A DNA stretch of 64,000 nt from Polytrichum commune. Taxonomy: Eukaryota > Streptophyta > Polytrichopsida > Polytrichales > Polytrichaceae. This document shows, one piece after another, positions 23,400 to 34,640 of the stretch. Within the stretch, counting starts at the first letter, position 1, and the number at the start of each line of letters is the position of its first letter. The notes beneath the pieces were generated by a model that made no database searches, was not told the DNA's origin, and saw only the letters and a program-made list of their open reading frames with translations. The stretch lies in the NCBI GenBank assembly GCA_950295325.1, contig OX485808.1, positions 14,964,527 to 15,028,526 of the forward strand. Reading direction: 5' to 3'. A program made the translations under genes and the position numbers.

Positions 23400-23860
23400 G
23401 CTCGACCCTTCGTCTCACCTTTTATGGATTATTTTATTACCCATGAGCTGATAAATGACAACCTTTAAAACTCAGTGGATTTCACCAGTCAAGGTAGTTA
23501 CACTCCAGCCTCCGTAATGTCACCCCCTCTCTTATATCCCGAAACCCTAGGAAACGGATGTGCACAGTTTAAACCTCCCTCCTTGATGTCACGTTTTTCT
23601 CCCATACTTCACAGGTTTCGACATTAAAGTAATACACACCAAACAAACACTACATCAAACCACACGCTCGCTCGCACGCACCATTGTCATTATTGCAATG
23701 CTGACTTTGTGTTATTCCGCAATGTCACGCGTCCACGTTAACGCTGCATGCCTCGTGAATATCACATCACATGACATGCACTTTAGTTGGCGGCGAGCGT
23801 GCTATTAGGGAGGTTAGATAGAGTGTAGTTGCAAAAGCTGGCATTGGAGGTGATTGAAGA
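23400..23860 (-). repeat. Dispersed repeat R2, copy 2
   Basis: Its reverse complement matches 2245-2740. The block ACACTCTATCTAACCTCC...AACTAAAGTGCATG corresponds to the region that is split by the hAT element in copy 1. There is no coding potential. Confidence 0.6.
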
Positions 23861-25210
23861 GTCTGGTGGGGGGGAATTAAGAGGGAGCTTACGCATGAAG
23901 ATATCCTCTGACTGCTTAATCTCCCAATTGGATTTGCATGCAGCGAGGGGCTCCTTACCAGGCGAGACGTGGGATCCTGCAATCACTCCCCAGCCAAGTT
24001 CATGGGACTGGGCTCGGCACTGATTACCAACTCGTGGGCAAAGCAAAGCAAAGGCTGAGCGCCCTTTTGAAAGGCCCCCACAGCCTTTTGGCTGGCACTA
24101 GCACACGGTTCATGCCTGGACCCAGTGTCGGTCCCTGAGTACGACCGAAGCAACACCAAGGAAGGCAAGGGCCGAGTTCCATGTGCCGGTCCCGGTCTGT
24201 TTGTTAAACGGGTGAGAAACAGGTGACCTCATCCCAAAAAATGGGTGATGTCACCCAGTTTACGGAGGGGTACTTCTATGTGGGGTGCCGCTTTATTTCG
24301 ATTTCCTACTTTCTAACTAAATTTGGTGAGTGATAAGACATGACACTTTATGAAGGTCATCATCATTTAACTTTTCATATTTGATTTGCACATCAATTTC
24401 CATACATTTATTGAATGAATTCCAAATTATGTGTTGTTGATATGCGTAGGTTGGTACTACTGTCATCTATGGAAATATGTAAATATTTATGTATATATTA
24501 TTATTTCTAGTTGAAATCGTCATTGTACATTGTTTATAAGTGATTTTTTATACATTTTTTTAGTAAACCCGACACGTAACATGGGCCATCATTAGTACAT
24601 ATTGACTAGAATTAAGATAACGGTAGTCTAGAATGAATTTAAAGTAAAAACACATTGCTCATTATATTTGCGTTAATAAATTTGCAAAAATAACATGCGT
24701 TTACATGGTTTAGGGTTTGTGACATAATCAGTTTGCTCGTGAACATCGGACACGATGGAAGGTTATGGATGAAAATGTTCTCTACGTCTTGGATGAGTGA
24801 TTGGTTATTGGTGGGTTTACATGAGATTCTGGGTCCAAGATACTTGGGGTCCAAAACACCCTTTAATAGCCCTTAGTTTTGGACTGAAGATTGCCAAACC
24901 CAGGCGTGAAGAGTGATTTTTCAAACTAGGAGAAGTTTCTTCCTTGAGTGGGCACCCACTGAGGTTTGGTCGGGAAGTGATGTTGCAACAGTGCCACGTC
25001 ATTTATCGTGCTTTGGATCCGGATCCTAACGTAAACTCTTTGGGTCCATGAAAATTCCCTCAACCAATAAGATTGCTTGATTTTTGAACGTCTTTTTTTA
25101 GTCTTGGACCCAAATGTAAGTTTGTAAATCCCACCCTAAGTTCTTGTCACCGCAAATCCTTCAATGGACACCCTTTTTTGGATTTCTGGATTCTCTAAAT
25201 TGTGACAAAC
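23861..25210. other. Unassigned intergenic stretch
   Basis: GC content is raised up to about 24300. A local inverted word pair, GGTGACCTCATCCC and GGGTGATGTCACC, occurs near 24220-24262. No gene is supported; frames at 23767-24168 overlap each other on both strands and carry no domain. Confidence 0.4.
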
Positions 25211-25214
25211 ACTC

Positions 25215-25572
25215 GACACTTTCATCCCCACGTGGTGTAGTGGCAAATTGACAACACCACACCCACATAGATGTAGCGAGAGAACTAAATTCTTCAATCA
25301 CTGAAGAACCCTAAAATCTACGCATCTTATGTATTGTGGGACCCTTTAGAGACACAAAACTCGATACCCCCCCCCCCCCCGCGCACACACACACACGCCC
25401 CGAGTGATAAAGCTCAGCGCTTTTACCCCATATGGTTGTCGTGACCACACGGATGACACTGCAACCACATAGGCATAGATGAGGAAACGAAGTGCAGATC
25501 ACCGAAGAATCCTCAAATCTACACCGCTTGTGGATTTTGAGGCCCTCGAGTGATAAAAGCTCGGCTGCGGTG
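25215..25572 (+). repeat. Diverged tandem duplication, period ~205 bp
   Basis: CCACATAGATG, TCACTGAAGAACCCTAAAATCTAC and GATAAAGCTC in unit 1 correspond to CCACATAGGCATAGATG, TCACCGAAGAATCCTCAAATCTAC and GATAAAAGCTC in unit 2. A poly-C run followed by (CA)n sits between them at 25367-25396. The minus-strand frame at 25311-25790 runs across this repeat and is not convincing as a gene. Confidence 0.6.
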
Positions 25573-26188
25573 TTAGGCCCATGCGAGGAAGCCGACAAAC
25601 CACTGCAGACGATGCACAGCTTTCGTTTGGTGACCAATGCAGAGGGGTTTGCAATAGCACCCGTTTGGGCCTCCAAATGATGATGGACGGAGCCGGAAGA
25701 GGTCTCCCTTCCTATTTGCACATAGAGATTGGGCATGATGTGTCTTGTATTGATGTGGTTTTGGGAACCTCGATCTAGCCCCCCGTACACCCAACCACTC
25801 CAGTTGCTTTATTCCAACCGGCCAGTTCATTCTGCAGACAGCCCTAAACCGCATTCCCACATCCCTTCCTAGCTTTTCCAGGAGATGAGAACTGTGTCCC
25901 CTTCACAGGCTACCATATGGGCCTTAAAGCATATCCACTTGAAAGGTGTGTCCACAAGGGTGAGAGGCGTTGTCGCATATGAGAGTACCTCTCATGTGGA
26001 GGCCACACACATTTGAAAACGTCGGTTTCCAACAGAGTCGGGTGGGCCAAGATACATATAAGTTTAACCTTAACACGTGTCTAGCTTTGAGGAGGTTGGT
26101 TCCTTATTCTCTAGGTAGAATCGTTTGTTTTCAACTCCAACTCGAGATGCGTATATGGCAAGGTGTAAAACATGGACGTTTCTAACCT
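25573..26188. other. Unassigned stretch
   Basis: Several short overlapping frames occur on both strands. I recognise no domain and see no element ends. Confidence 0.4.
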
Positions 26189-26214
26189 CAAAAAGAAAAA
26201 GAAAAAGAAAAAGA
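26189..26214. repeat. (AAAAAG)n simple repeat next to the LINE 3' end
   Basis: There are about four units of AAAAAG on the plus strand, so a TTTTTC repeat in LINE sense. It lies about 100 bp downstream of the LINE C-terminus and could be a decayed 3' tail. Confidence 0.7.
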
Positions 26215-26299
26215 ACAGCAAAAACAACCACCACCACGACGAAATCAAGCTCCTCAAGATCAGGTAAATATTAAGGCCAATATTCTATTACCTTAGCTC

Positions 26300-27540
26300 A
26301 ACAAACTTCATTCTTGTGGAGTGGGAGAGGAGTAGCTTATGTATTTGCCAGACTGCTTCGTTGTGTCTGTTGATCGGAAAATGTTGAGAGTGGGGTTGAT
26401 GCACACGGAGAGGAGGTGGAGACATGTGTTAACCTCTTGTAGTGGGCACGGGTTGCAAAGTGGGGAGGAGAATTTGGTGGGCCAGATGATGTACTTTATT
26501 TGATTGCCAATGTATCGTTTGTATCTCAATTTGAGAGTTAGTATGATTTGTTGCATCTATGCATTGGGATGGTGACCATAATTAGTTGGAAATGGGGAGT
26601 GGCTAAGTGGACTGTTGAGCCATTTTGCAATGTATGGGTATTGGGATGGTAATGTGGTCATGAGTTGGCGGGTCTATTCTTTTTGTATGTAGCATTTGAG
26701 GTGCTTGATGGGTGTGGTATGAGGGTGTTCGTAAGTATTTTGGAATGCCAAAAGGGGGTGGTAAGTGTTGTTTGTGAGTGGTGTGTGGTGGGGTTTGTTA
26801 GTGCCAAATTTGACAAGTTTATTGGCAATGACATTAGCAAGAATATCCAAGTGTGCACAAATTCTCTAGAGGGTTAGGGTGCTTTAAATTGTGATAGTCA
26901 TCGAATTATGGCTTGTATGATTAGTTTGTTGGGCCCAATTATGTTGGAAGGAGGGTTGGCGGAGGTGGTTGTTGATAAGGTAGATGAAGTTGAGGTTGTC
27001 TGTGAAGATATATGAGTGTGTTGTGTTGTCTTTGGTGATGTGGAGGTCTACTTAAATGGCTTAATTCAACACATATGACATTTTGGTGTCCAGGGAGTCT
27101 CTAGGCATTGGGTGTTGCCAACACGTTGGTAGATTCCTAGTTTAACAATGCCTTCATCAATTTGGTGCGGTGGGGTTGGGGGAGGGGGAGGGGGGGGGGA
27201 GAGAGAGATGAAGGAGCTATATGTTGTAGTAGGTATGTGGAGTAAGGTATTTTAATTATGGTTATGTTTAGAACGAAGTTGGAAGGATTAGGGGGAAGGG
27301 TGGATAATCAAATTAGTAGAAGGGAGGTGGAGTGTTGCTTTCATTTCCAGATAGGTTGACCTTGATGGGTGTATAAAATGGGTTGGGGTTTTGTGGGAAA
27401 GAAAATTTGGTTAGATGATGTAGTGCGGCTTTGAGGTAGTATCAGAATCTTTTTGCAAAGATGGAAATAATGGAGGGTATTTGGAAAAGGTGTCCACATA
27501 GGATAGTGACTATTTTGGGTTAATTCTAGCAAGATATGTT
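26300..27540 (-). pseudogene. LINE (non-LTR retrotransposon) ORF2 C-terminal remnant: RNase H and Cys-rich tail
   Basis: Reading the minus strand, a decayed reverse-transcriptase polyprotein tail can be followed through several frames. Near 27000 the frame gives IFTDNLNFIYLINN, matching the TDS(L)-type RNase H segment of LINEs. Near 26850 HTWIFLLMSLPINLSNLA matches the AHTGIxGNExADxLA segment. Then HSQTTLTTPFWHSK follows at about 26770. At 26400-26550 a frame has LRYKRYIGNQIKYIIWP followed by a C-x2-C...H...C arrangement (SPLCNPCP, NTCLHLL). Near 26330 RHNEAVWQIHKLL gives the usual C-terminal RHN(K/E)A motif. The reverse-transcriptase core is not visible; weak similarity extends towards 27.7 kb. 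At least four frame changes and several stops show it is dead. In life the protein would copy its own RNA into the genome. The family call is established knowledge applied to motifs read by eye. Confidence 0.72.
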
Positions 27541-27948
27541 GGAAATTTTAATTGGAGGGATTATTTGAAGGTGTGTGAGTAATTGGGTGTAGGACAAGGA
27601 TTGATGAGTAGGTGTATATTGTTGTACCCAACTTCTTGTGGTAGACTGAGGATGGTAAGGGCCTTGAGGTCTATGTGTGCTACCATTTTGGTTTAGTTAG
27701 TGCTTCTACAACCGTTTGAAAGTTCCGTGGGTAGGTTAGGCCTCGTCTTGTCCATTGGGTGGAGTATGTGTTGTCATGGGCACCAAAGATTGTGTCTTGG
27801 GAGTGGAGTGGGTGATAGTTGTGGAATTTGAGGGGCATGTAAGCATGATAAAGAAGTATGAGAGTATGAGTGCAAATGGGTCGCTGAAGAATACTAGTAT
27901 GAAGGGGGTCAAGGATTTCACATCAACGTCCATCACGTCATGTGATGG
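27541..27948. other. Short unassigned stretch between LINE and solo LTR
   Basis: It may contain further decayed LINE sequence on the minus strand, but I cannot support any motif. Frames at 27736-28024 are chance. Confidence 0.4.
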
Positions 27949-27953
27949 AGACG

Positions 27954-28926
27954 TGTCGCAACCCTTGCTAGGTCCCTTAACAATCTTGCCAATTTTCGTT
28001 TCTAGCAAAGGTTACGAGCGCTAACCATTTGCATTCCGCCATGCTAATGGATAGCTCCTCTTACCCCGGACCAATACTTCATAGGAGGGAACCAACCCTC
28101 CTACTTTGCTTTCGGGACTCACCCCTTAATCGGTAACCCATTTCCCCAATGTGGACTTCCATCTATGGAAGTCCAATCCTATGTTGATCATCACGTTGCC
28201 GGAGCAACACTACAACAACCCGAACCATACTAGGCAACTATGGCCTCGCAATAGGCCAAAGCCCATGGAGGCCTTGCCGTTCGGCCTCGGGTGGGTGAGG
28301 CCACACCACCTCACCCATATAAGCCTCTAGGACTCTACACGGAGCCCCTACCCCACCGCCAACCAACCTCTTGTCTCTCTACCAAGAGTTGGGGCCAAGT
28401 GGACATTTTCCCTTAGCTGCTGGGCCTAGAACCCCCCCAGCAGCTTCAGACCATCATAACTTCCTTGTATGATGTTTGATCATAACAACCAACCACTCCA
28501 TCCTCATCTACGCTTCACGTAGATGCCGATGGACTCCTCGCTTGCCCCATTCGGGCAAGTCTTGAGGAAGTTATGCCTGTTTGAACCTTGGCAGTCCCGG
28601 GAATCACTCCCAGGCACTGCTGTACCAGGGCGCTGTCCCGGGACAACACCCCACTCAAATGGCCATAACTCCTAGCTCACACCTCCGATTGAGGTGATCT
28701 TGAGCATTCTAGAATCACCACGCCATGAGCTACGCATAGCTCATGGCCTCACCCTCATGCCTCCTAGTCTTTGTGGGTGGGAGGCGTTCCCAACGCCCGG
28801 AGCCCTCACCCACACTAGGATCACTTGGGCCCTCTCACCAACGGCGCCACAAGTCCCGGGTGTCACTCCGGGGTCCCCCTTGTGCCCATGGTGTTTCGGG
28901 CACTCCTCATGGAGAGGTGCGCGACA
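27954..28926. mobile_element. Solo LTR, 973 bp
   Basis: The unit begins TGTCGC and ends GCGACA, a perfect 6 bp terminal inverted repeat of TG...CA type. It is flanked by the exact 5 bp direct repeat AGACG (27949-27953 and 28927-28931). These are the defining features of a long terminal repeat left behind after recombination between the two LTRs of a retrotransposon. The sequence is much more GC-rich than its surroundings and holds small inverted repeats (for example CTTGCCCCATTCGGGCAAG near 28540 and TGAGCTACGCATAGCTCA near 28728). There are no primer-binding-site, gag or pol sequences next to it. Ty3/gypsy versus Ty1/copia cannot be decided. Overlapping frames at 28694-29093 are not genes. 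Confidence 0.85.
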
Positions 28927-29029
28927 AGACGTGTACCTGGACCCAAAAACATCACATCCGAGGGGGGGAGCAAAGCAATTTACCTTGGGGTGAAATGTCG
29001 ATTGTTGATGAACAATCAATGAGCCGAAT

Positions 29030-29537
29030 CGACTGTTACTGTACACTCAACTTCAAAAACGATTGCTACCGTACACTCCACATCCACGGGTAGATCACTC
29101 CATTGTCAAGTTGAACACCACGTGCGGCCAAAAAAAATCTTCTTTTGGTAAGTTGCACCACCAAAATGGGTCAAAATTTTATCAATTTTTTTTCATGAGT
29201 AGATATACACAATACCTATGACATAGTTAAAAGTGGTAACTAAATTTGATGATTTGTTTTTTTCATAAAACATACCATTTCTAACTAGAATGGCACAAAA
29301 TTGAACTAAAAAAATTACTAAAAAAATTAAAGATGACTAAAAATTTCAAAAAAATATACAAAAGATACTATCAATGATTATGTATATGTAGAAAAAATAT
29401 CATAAATTTTAAAATTATGTATGGCATGTAATATAGGGGTAGCAAACTTTGTCCGCACGTGGTGTCAACTTGACAATGAAGTGACCTCCCCGTGTCCACA
29501 TCAAAGACGACTACTACTATACACTCAACTTCAAAGA
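29030..29537 (+). repeat. 30 bp tandem repeat, three units, split by a MITE
   Basis: Unit 1 is 29030-29059 and unit 3 is 29508-29537. Unit 2 is divided between 29060-29084 and 29503-29507 by the element at 29085-29494. All units follow the pattern CGA(C/T)T...TACACTC(A/C)ACTTCAAA(G/A)A, exactly 30 bases each once the insert and one copy of the TSD are removed. Confidence 0.85.
29085..29494. mobile_element. hAT-like MITE with ~42 bp terminal inverted repeats, 410 bp
   Basis: The left end starts CACGGGTAGATCACTCC and the right end reverse-complemented starts CACGGGGAGGTCACTTC. Both continue through ATTGTCAAGTTGA and ACCACGTGCGG. The exact 8 bp TSD TCCACATC lies at 29077-29084 and 29495-29502. 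The interior (29135-29445) is AT-rich and non-coding. Removing the element restores a 30 bp periodic repeat, which confirms the boundaries to the base. Confidence 0.92.
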
Positions 29538-30129
29538 CAATTGCTTAAGAATAGTTGCCCTGGTGTGTGTTCATTGGTAATGAGTGGTTGCCTTGGTGTG
29601 TCAACTGCTTTTCAACAATTGTTTATCCGTCCAAGTCAACTTCTCTTCAGTAGTGGTATGCCCAAGTCAACAACAACCAATGCAGTCAACAAGGCAAGCA
29701 GTTGCCTGTGAGCAATGGGTATGTGGATTGCTTGTCCACCCAATTCACATGTGGCGTCCATGGGTTGGTTGGGGAGGGATCACATTCTATCGATGCCCTC
29801 CATGTGGGTTCAAAAATCTTACTTTATTACACCACATCAACTTATATATGTAATACGCACATACATTCTCTATTCCACACATGATGCCATAATCCATTAC
29901 TGTTGCTTTTATTTATTTTTAAATGTAATAGTGTTCTGAAACAATACCATAATTTGTGAAATTTGAGCACTTATTTTGGAAGTGTTTTACATAATAAGAT
30001 TTTTTTGAACGACATAAGTGTAGGCTTTATCTTAAACAAACTCATTGGGTTTCAATGCTTTACTTAGAAACCCTACCATGCTAGATTAATTATATTTCAT
30101 ACAAGACAACTTTTGGTTTAGTGGCAACG

Positions 30130-31100
30130 ATGGCAAATGAAGAGAACACACCACCAAAACCTCCACATGGTGGAGCCTCAGGTTTGGGGGGGGCTCCAAT
30201 ACAAACTCCAGGGTCGATGCCACCAGGTACACCTTGAAGAAGAAGACCGAATGCACAACCACAACCACAACTCCTAAATATAGAGGTGGTGCAAGATCCC
30301 AACATTCTCACCAATCCCGGATGTTAGGAGGGGTATGTGGAGTGGACACATTTGATGAGGATGTTCGTTCCGAGCCCGAACTTTGATTGAATGTCCAATC
30401 ATAGGTATAGGTTATTCAAGGAGGTGAGCCATAAGATATCCTACACATGTCAGTAGTTGACGGCCTTGAACGATTGCCATACAATAGTCGCTTGGGCAGG
30501 TTGACTATTGGAAAGTTGTCTACTACCTTGGTGGACTGTTGATCAACACGCAACAACCATGGTTGACTGCTATGGCCGGCCGTTGGTTTGAAGTCAACTA
30601 CCGTGATCAACTATTGGTTTACAGTCAACTGCCATGGCTAATTGCTGGTTGATGGAGCCCATATTGGCAATCAATCTATGTGTCATCAACGTAACTGAGA
30701 GGTATGACGTTGTTAATGATTTTATGGTTCTTCTATGTGTTTATAAATACTTGGGAGTTAACAAGGCTTGGATACTTCATTTTGGTATGGGAGAAGTGCA
30801 CAACGCATTTTGATTGGCTCATTATGAATTGGACATTTATAACGAGCAATGATTCTATAGAGTGAGAGGAACATTATTGCTTGACAAAGCAATTCGCAAG
30901 TACTAGCGCAACTTGTTTTTTTCCAACGCTATGCACCCCATAGCCATCCCAATTCAATGGCAGGTTCAACATGCTTGATTAAATGATATAGGGATCATAA
31001 AACTTGATGCCAAGCTCATCAATAACAAAGAGTTTTGGCCCCTGTTAGATGGACTGTGTGTTGAACCCCGACAATGCACTAACTATTTGATTTGTCCTTT
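30130..31100 (+). pseudogene. Broken coding-like stretch of unknown family
   Basis: From an ATG at 30130 a frame reads MANEENTPPKPPHGGASG and stays proline/glycine-rich to about 30235, where a stop intervenes. It continues open through LLNIEVVQDPNILTNPG. After a repeat-like section (30445-30660), frames from about 30700 give phrases such as YKYLGVNKAWILHFGMGEVHN and AIRKY...NLFFSNAMHPIAIP, each broken by single stops. The composition reads like decayed protein sequence rather than noise. I do not recognise the family, and the two parts may not belong together. The minus-strand frames at 30086-30314 are shadows. Confidence 0.4.
30445..30660. repeat. Cluster of TTGAC/GTCAA words in a decayed short repeat
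   Basis: GTTGAC or GTCAAC appears at least eight times in about 215 bases, often followed by TGCTATGG, TGCCATGG or TATTGG. TTGAC is the core of the W-box bound by WRKY factors in plants, but the spacing and context look like a decayed tandem repeat. Confidence 0.5.
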
Positions 31101-31340
31101 AGAGAGACTTTTGTCATGAACACATGTGCAATGTGGCCGTGTAATATATTTTTTACGTTTGCTTACTTAATCTGAACAAATACTTTGCAGTGGTGGAGGT
31201 AGCTTATAGATATGGTCGCACTATGTGCAATATGTGCACCCGCATGTAGAAAATACTTCTTTCATATTATATATATGGTGTTTACATTATAACTTTGAGT
31301 TCACTACAAGTTTGTATTGGCAATGCCTTTTGTACGTGTG

Positions 31341-31416
31341 AATGTATGTATGTATGTATGTATGTATGTATGTATGGATGTATGTATGGATGTATGGATG
31401 GATGTATGTATGTATG
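31341..31416. repeat. (ATGT)n microsatellite with ATGG variants
   Basis: About 19 tetranucleotide units occur; the distal units are interrupted by GGATG variants. Confidence 0.95.
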
Positions 31417-31418
31417 CT

Positions 31419-31614
31419 TGGTGTTAATTCACTAAGATCATGAGTCGGCTTAATATTTGATTAAAACCAATCACCTAGGTATGGTTCAATTAATATTCTT
31501 ACGCCTTTGGCAATCTTTGGTGTTAATTCACTAAGGTCGTGTACATGCTTAATGTTTGACTAAACCAATATGAACCTAGGTAAGATTCATCTCATGTTCT
31601 TGCGCCTTTGGCAA
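31419..31614 (+). repeat. Tandem duplication, ~97 bp unit, two copies
   Basis: Both units start TTGGTGTTAATTCACTAAG and end GCGCC/ACGCC TTTGGCAA, with CTTAAT(A/G)TTTGA and CCTAGGTA in between. Confidence 0.85.
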
Positions 31615-31634
31615 CTTTCATTGTTAATCCATGT

Positions 31635-32760
31635 GAAGGTTCTATTTGATTATTTTATCAAAGAACCTCAATATTATTGTTATTTGGGTTACAAATGACT
31701 TATAGATTTGACTATAATCCTTTTAGTACTAGAAATTAGCTTAGATAGATTAGGACTTAGATAATGGATGTTAGTGAGTTATTAATTGATTATTTAGAAA
31801 GGGCTTAGCTAAATTCATTTTATATTATTAGAGGGTTAAGCTAATCGGATAAGGGCATGACTTGGCTTGGGTAATATTGGCACAAGGATGTTCTTTTAAG
31901 ATCCAAAAAACATCGTTAAGAGCATCTAAGGAGGAGGCATCTAAGACGGTTGGACAAAATAGGTGGCAAGCTTACTTAAATATGTATAATTAAAATTATC
32001 TCTTGGCTTAGTAGAAATTTCCTCAAAGATAATTTTTTTATTGACAAGTGTTTTTTGATGCTACAAAGTCAATGGATGAATGAATATTACTTGTATGAAA
32101 ATCCGTGGGAACTAAGTCAAAATAAAATTATCTTAGGCAAATGGATGGTGACAATTTTCCACCAATCAACCGGAAGACTGATTATACGAAACTTAAAGAA
32201 GACACTCACCCTTTAAAAAATAGCTCAACATCTCATCGTTCATTTCTAATTTTTTGACTTTAACATTCGAGATAGTTGGTATGAGGTATTTGAATGATAT
32301 TTTAGTATTGTAGGAGATGATGATATAATATTGCTAATGTAGATAGATATTGAAGTAATCTTTCCACTCTAAATAGTTTTATAGCAATCTAATTTTCTTT
32401 CTAGAAGTTATAAGCGTTTCCGTGAGCCAATTCTAAAGCCTCATTATCTTATTTTCTTTATAAATTTTTATACTTATAAATGATCAAAATGGTTTTTAGG
32501 GCACATTGGATTGTATTGTAATGACTAAAATATATATTATAGGATCTAAGTTGTTTATTCCATGGAAACTAAGCTTGAATTGGGCTTTTAGCCGTTTAGT
32601 AAGATCATCTAGGTCCATTTCGCTCACTAACAATTTCAAAATTTAATCTGAGTGCATTCGTGATTCAAAAGTAAATACAAACTTACCCTTAGCTTAGAAA
32701 CCCAAGGGGTGCCTACTTTGGCTCACAATGCAACCCACATTAACACCTAGGTCCAAATTT
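31635..32760 (+). repeat. LTR-like dispersed repeat R3, copy 1
   Basis: It aligns in order with 36916-38740. Shared blocks: TTAG(A/C)TTAGATAGAT, TTTAGAAAGG, CTACAAAGTCAATGGATGAATGA, CATTGGATTGTATTGTAATGACTA, TCTAAGTTGTTTATTCCA and AAACCCAAGGGGTGC-type sequence. It has a single copy of a ~170 bp module that is tripled in copy 2. The two copies are direct repeats about 5.3 kb apart and could be old LTRs of one element, although no internal retroviral-type domain was found between them. Confidence 0.6.
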
Positions 32761-32821
32761 ACTTGTACATAGAAATATTGTAGACAAAATGGGAGTTACC
32801 GTGTGAAATATTTTATTTATT

Positions 32822-33058
32822 ATGAAAATCAAATACAATCCAAAATATTCTCAAATCCAGTTCAATCCAACCCAATGCACACTACGAGATAGTAGAAGTT
32901 TCACAAAATTAATAGGAATTATGAAGATTCATCATATTTCTCTTGAGGTACATAATTCTTACTCTTTCATGATCTCTTATGAGCCAAAATTTAAGGTTAA
33001 TAATTTCACTATAGACATTTTAGTGATATCTAGATGGAAATTGGTCTTCAATGGATGA
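32822..33058. other. Unassigned frame between R3 and R4
   Basis: This is an open frame of 78 codons with no recognised domain. The sequence is AT-rich. I do not regard it as a gene. Confidence 0.3.
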
Positions 33059-33069
33059 GAGTAGTCAAC

Positions 33070-34640
33070 TAAAGATGGAGTTAGAACTATAATCATAGGC
33101 TCAGGAGCCCTTAGTGGGTCAAATCTATCTTATTTTCCCTCTTGCCATTAAAAAGGGCAAAGGGAGCAGAAAAATACAAAAATTTATTTGATAATTTTTG
33201 AGTTTATCATTATACTTATAGTCTTGCTTTCCTCGGTATAGTGATCATGCACATGCCAAAACTAAATAATTTTCTTTGAACAAATTAAAAATTGTTGCAG
33301 TGGTTGTGGACTTGTAGGAAACAACTTTGAGACGAAGTTTTTTTTTTTTGGGTTGGCATGAATTGCCAAGGAATTGCCCAAGACTAGTATAATTATTTTC
33401 TTGTTATGATTGAATTTTGTGACAAAGAGAACTATAATCTAATATTGTGATCGCATTGGATGGAATTTGCAGCCAAGGAGACGGTCAATTAAATTAAGAA
33501 TGTGAGTAAATTTGTTCGTGAATGTGAGGGATTCGCAATTGATAAACAATGTGTGGAATGGTGAAATTGTAAGTATACTAGTATGAAAGATGAGCGATAG
33601 TGAACAATGATTGAAAGGGGTCAATGATCGTGAGAGAGAGGAACTATGATGGAATTGAAAAGTAATGTTGTTCTTTGTACAAGAGAAGGAGGGTAAGAAT
33701 TGAATTAGGTTGTGAGTACGTTAAACAATTAGCAATTGTTGAATGCACATTGAAACTTAAGAGCTTTTGTAAATCTATTGGGCGAAGGTGATGTTTGAAT
33801 GAATACTTAGAATTTAAAAACACAGTTAAAGCATTGGCCAAGGAAGGTGGCGATATCGTACATAGTCTATCAAATTATAACTTACGAGCGCTCAAAGAGA
33901 GATAGGCTTCAGTGACTAGGACAAAGAGTGTGTGGAGATCAAATTCAATTGATGCAGAAAGCAAATACCATTGTAAAGTGAGATTGAGAGGGAGTAACCA
34001 TGTGATACAATTGAAGAAGTACCGAGGGTTACTTGGGAGAAGCCACTTGAGTTAAAACTAAATCATGTGAAAAGACACATGAAGCGTTCGGAAGAGAGTC
34101 AGTCAAGGGTCAATGTGAGAGAGAGGCTACTTGACTATTGTCAAGACTTGTGAAGGATGGAGGAAAAACGAATCCTAATATTAAACTTGTGATTATAAGG
34201 GAGACAAAGACTATAGTCTTGTTTGTGAGTTTGTAGAAGTTGAGATTGATGAACCATTTTACCAACTGAAGATGATGAGAATATAGTTTTGATGAGTTAG
34301 GTAATTGTGGGGATCATAGATTGTGAGTTAAAGTGTTAGGATAAATTCAGGCACAAGTTGTCTTTGGATGAAGTACGAATCTTAAGTTGATATGTAGTCT
34401 AGGAACTATGATCTATGACAGTGAGGTGTAAGCTAACCTTATTCACTATGGTCTTGAGAGGAACCTTTAAGACAAAGAGAAGTGAAAGACACGTCAGTTG
34501 TGTTTTTAGAATAAAGTAACATTGATATTGTCTAATAGATAAATTATAATGTGACAAATGCATGTAATAAACACCGGTTAATCCTTCCTTGAGAGTTTGT
34601 ATCATGGGCTTTGGTTATTCTAAGTCTGTCCAAATACCTA
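33070..34640 (+). repeat. Purine-rich dispersed repeat R4, copy 2
   Basis: This copy matches 10900-12860 in order and ends with the conserved 3' block (GTGACAAATGCATGTAATA, CCTTGAGAGTTTGTA, TTTGGTTATT at about 34550-34620). It contains a perfect 14 bp palindrome, AAGACTATAGTCTT, at 34207-34220 and variants at 33083-33092, 33431-33440, 33862-33872 and 34403-34414. The open frames here are on the opposite strand and unrecognised. Confidence 0.62.

Noticed and set aside
25311-25860. 159-codon minus-strand frame, the longest in the window
   Set aside because: It crosses a diverged tandem duplication, a poly-C run and a CA repeat, has overlapping frames on the other strand and no domain.
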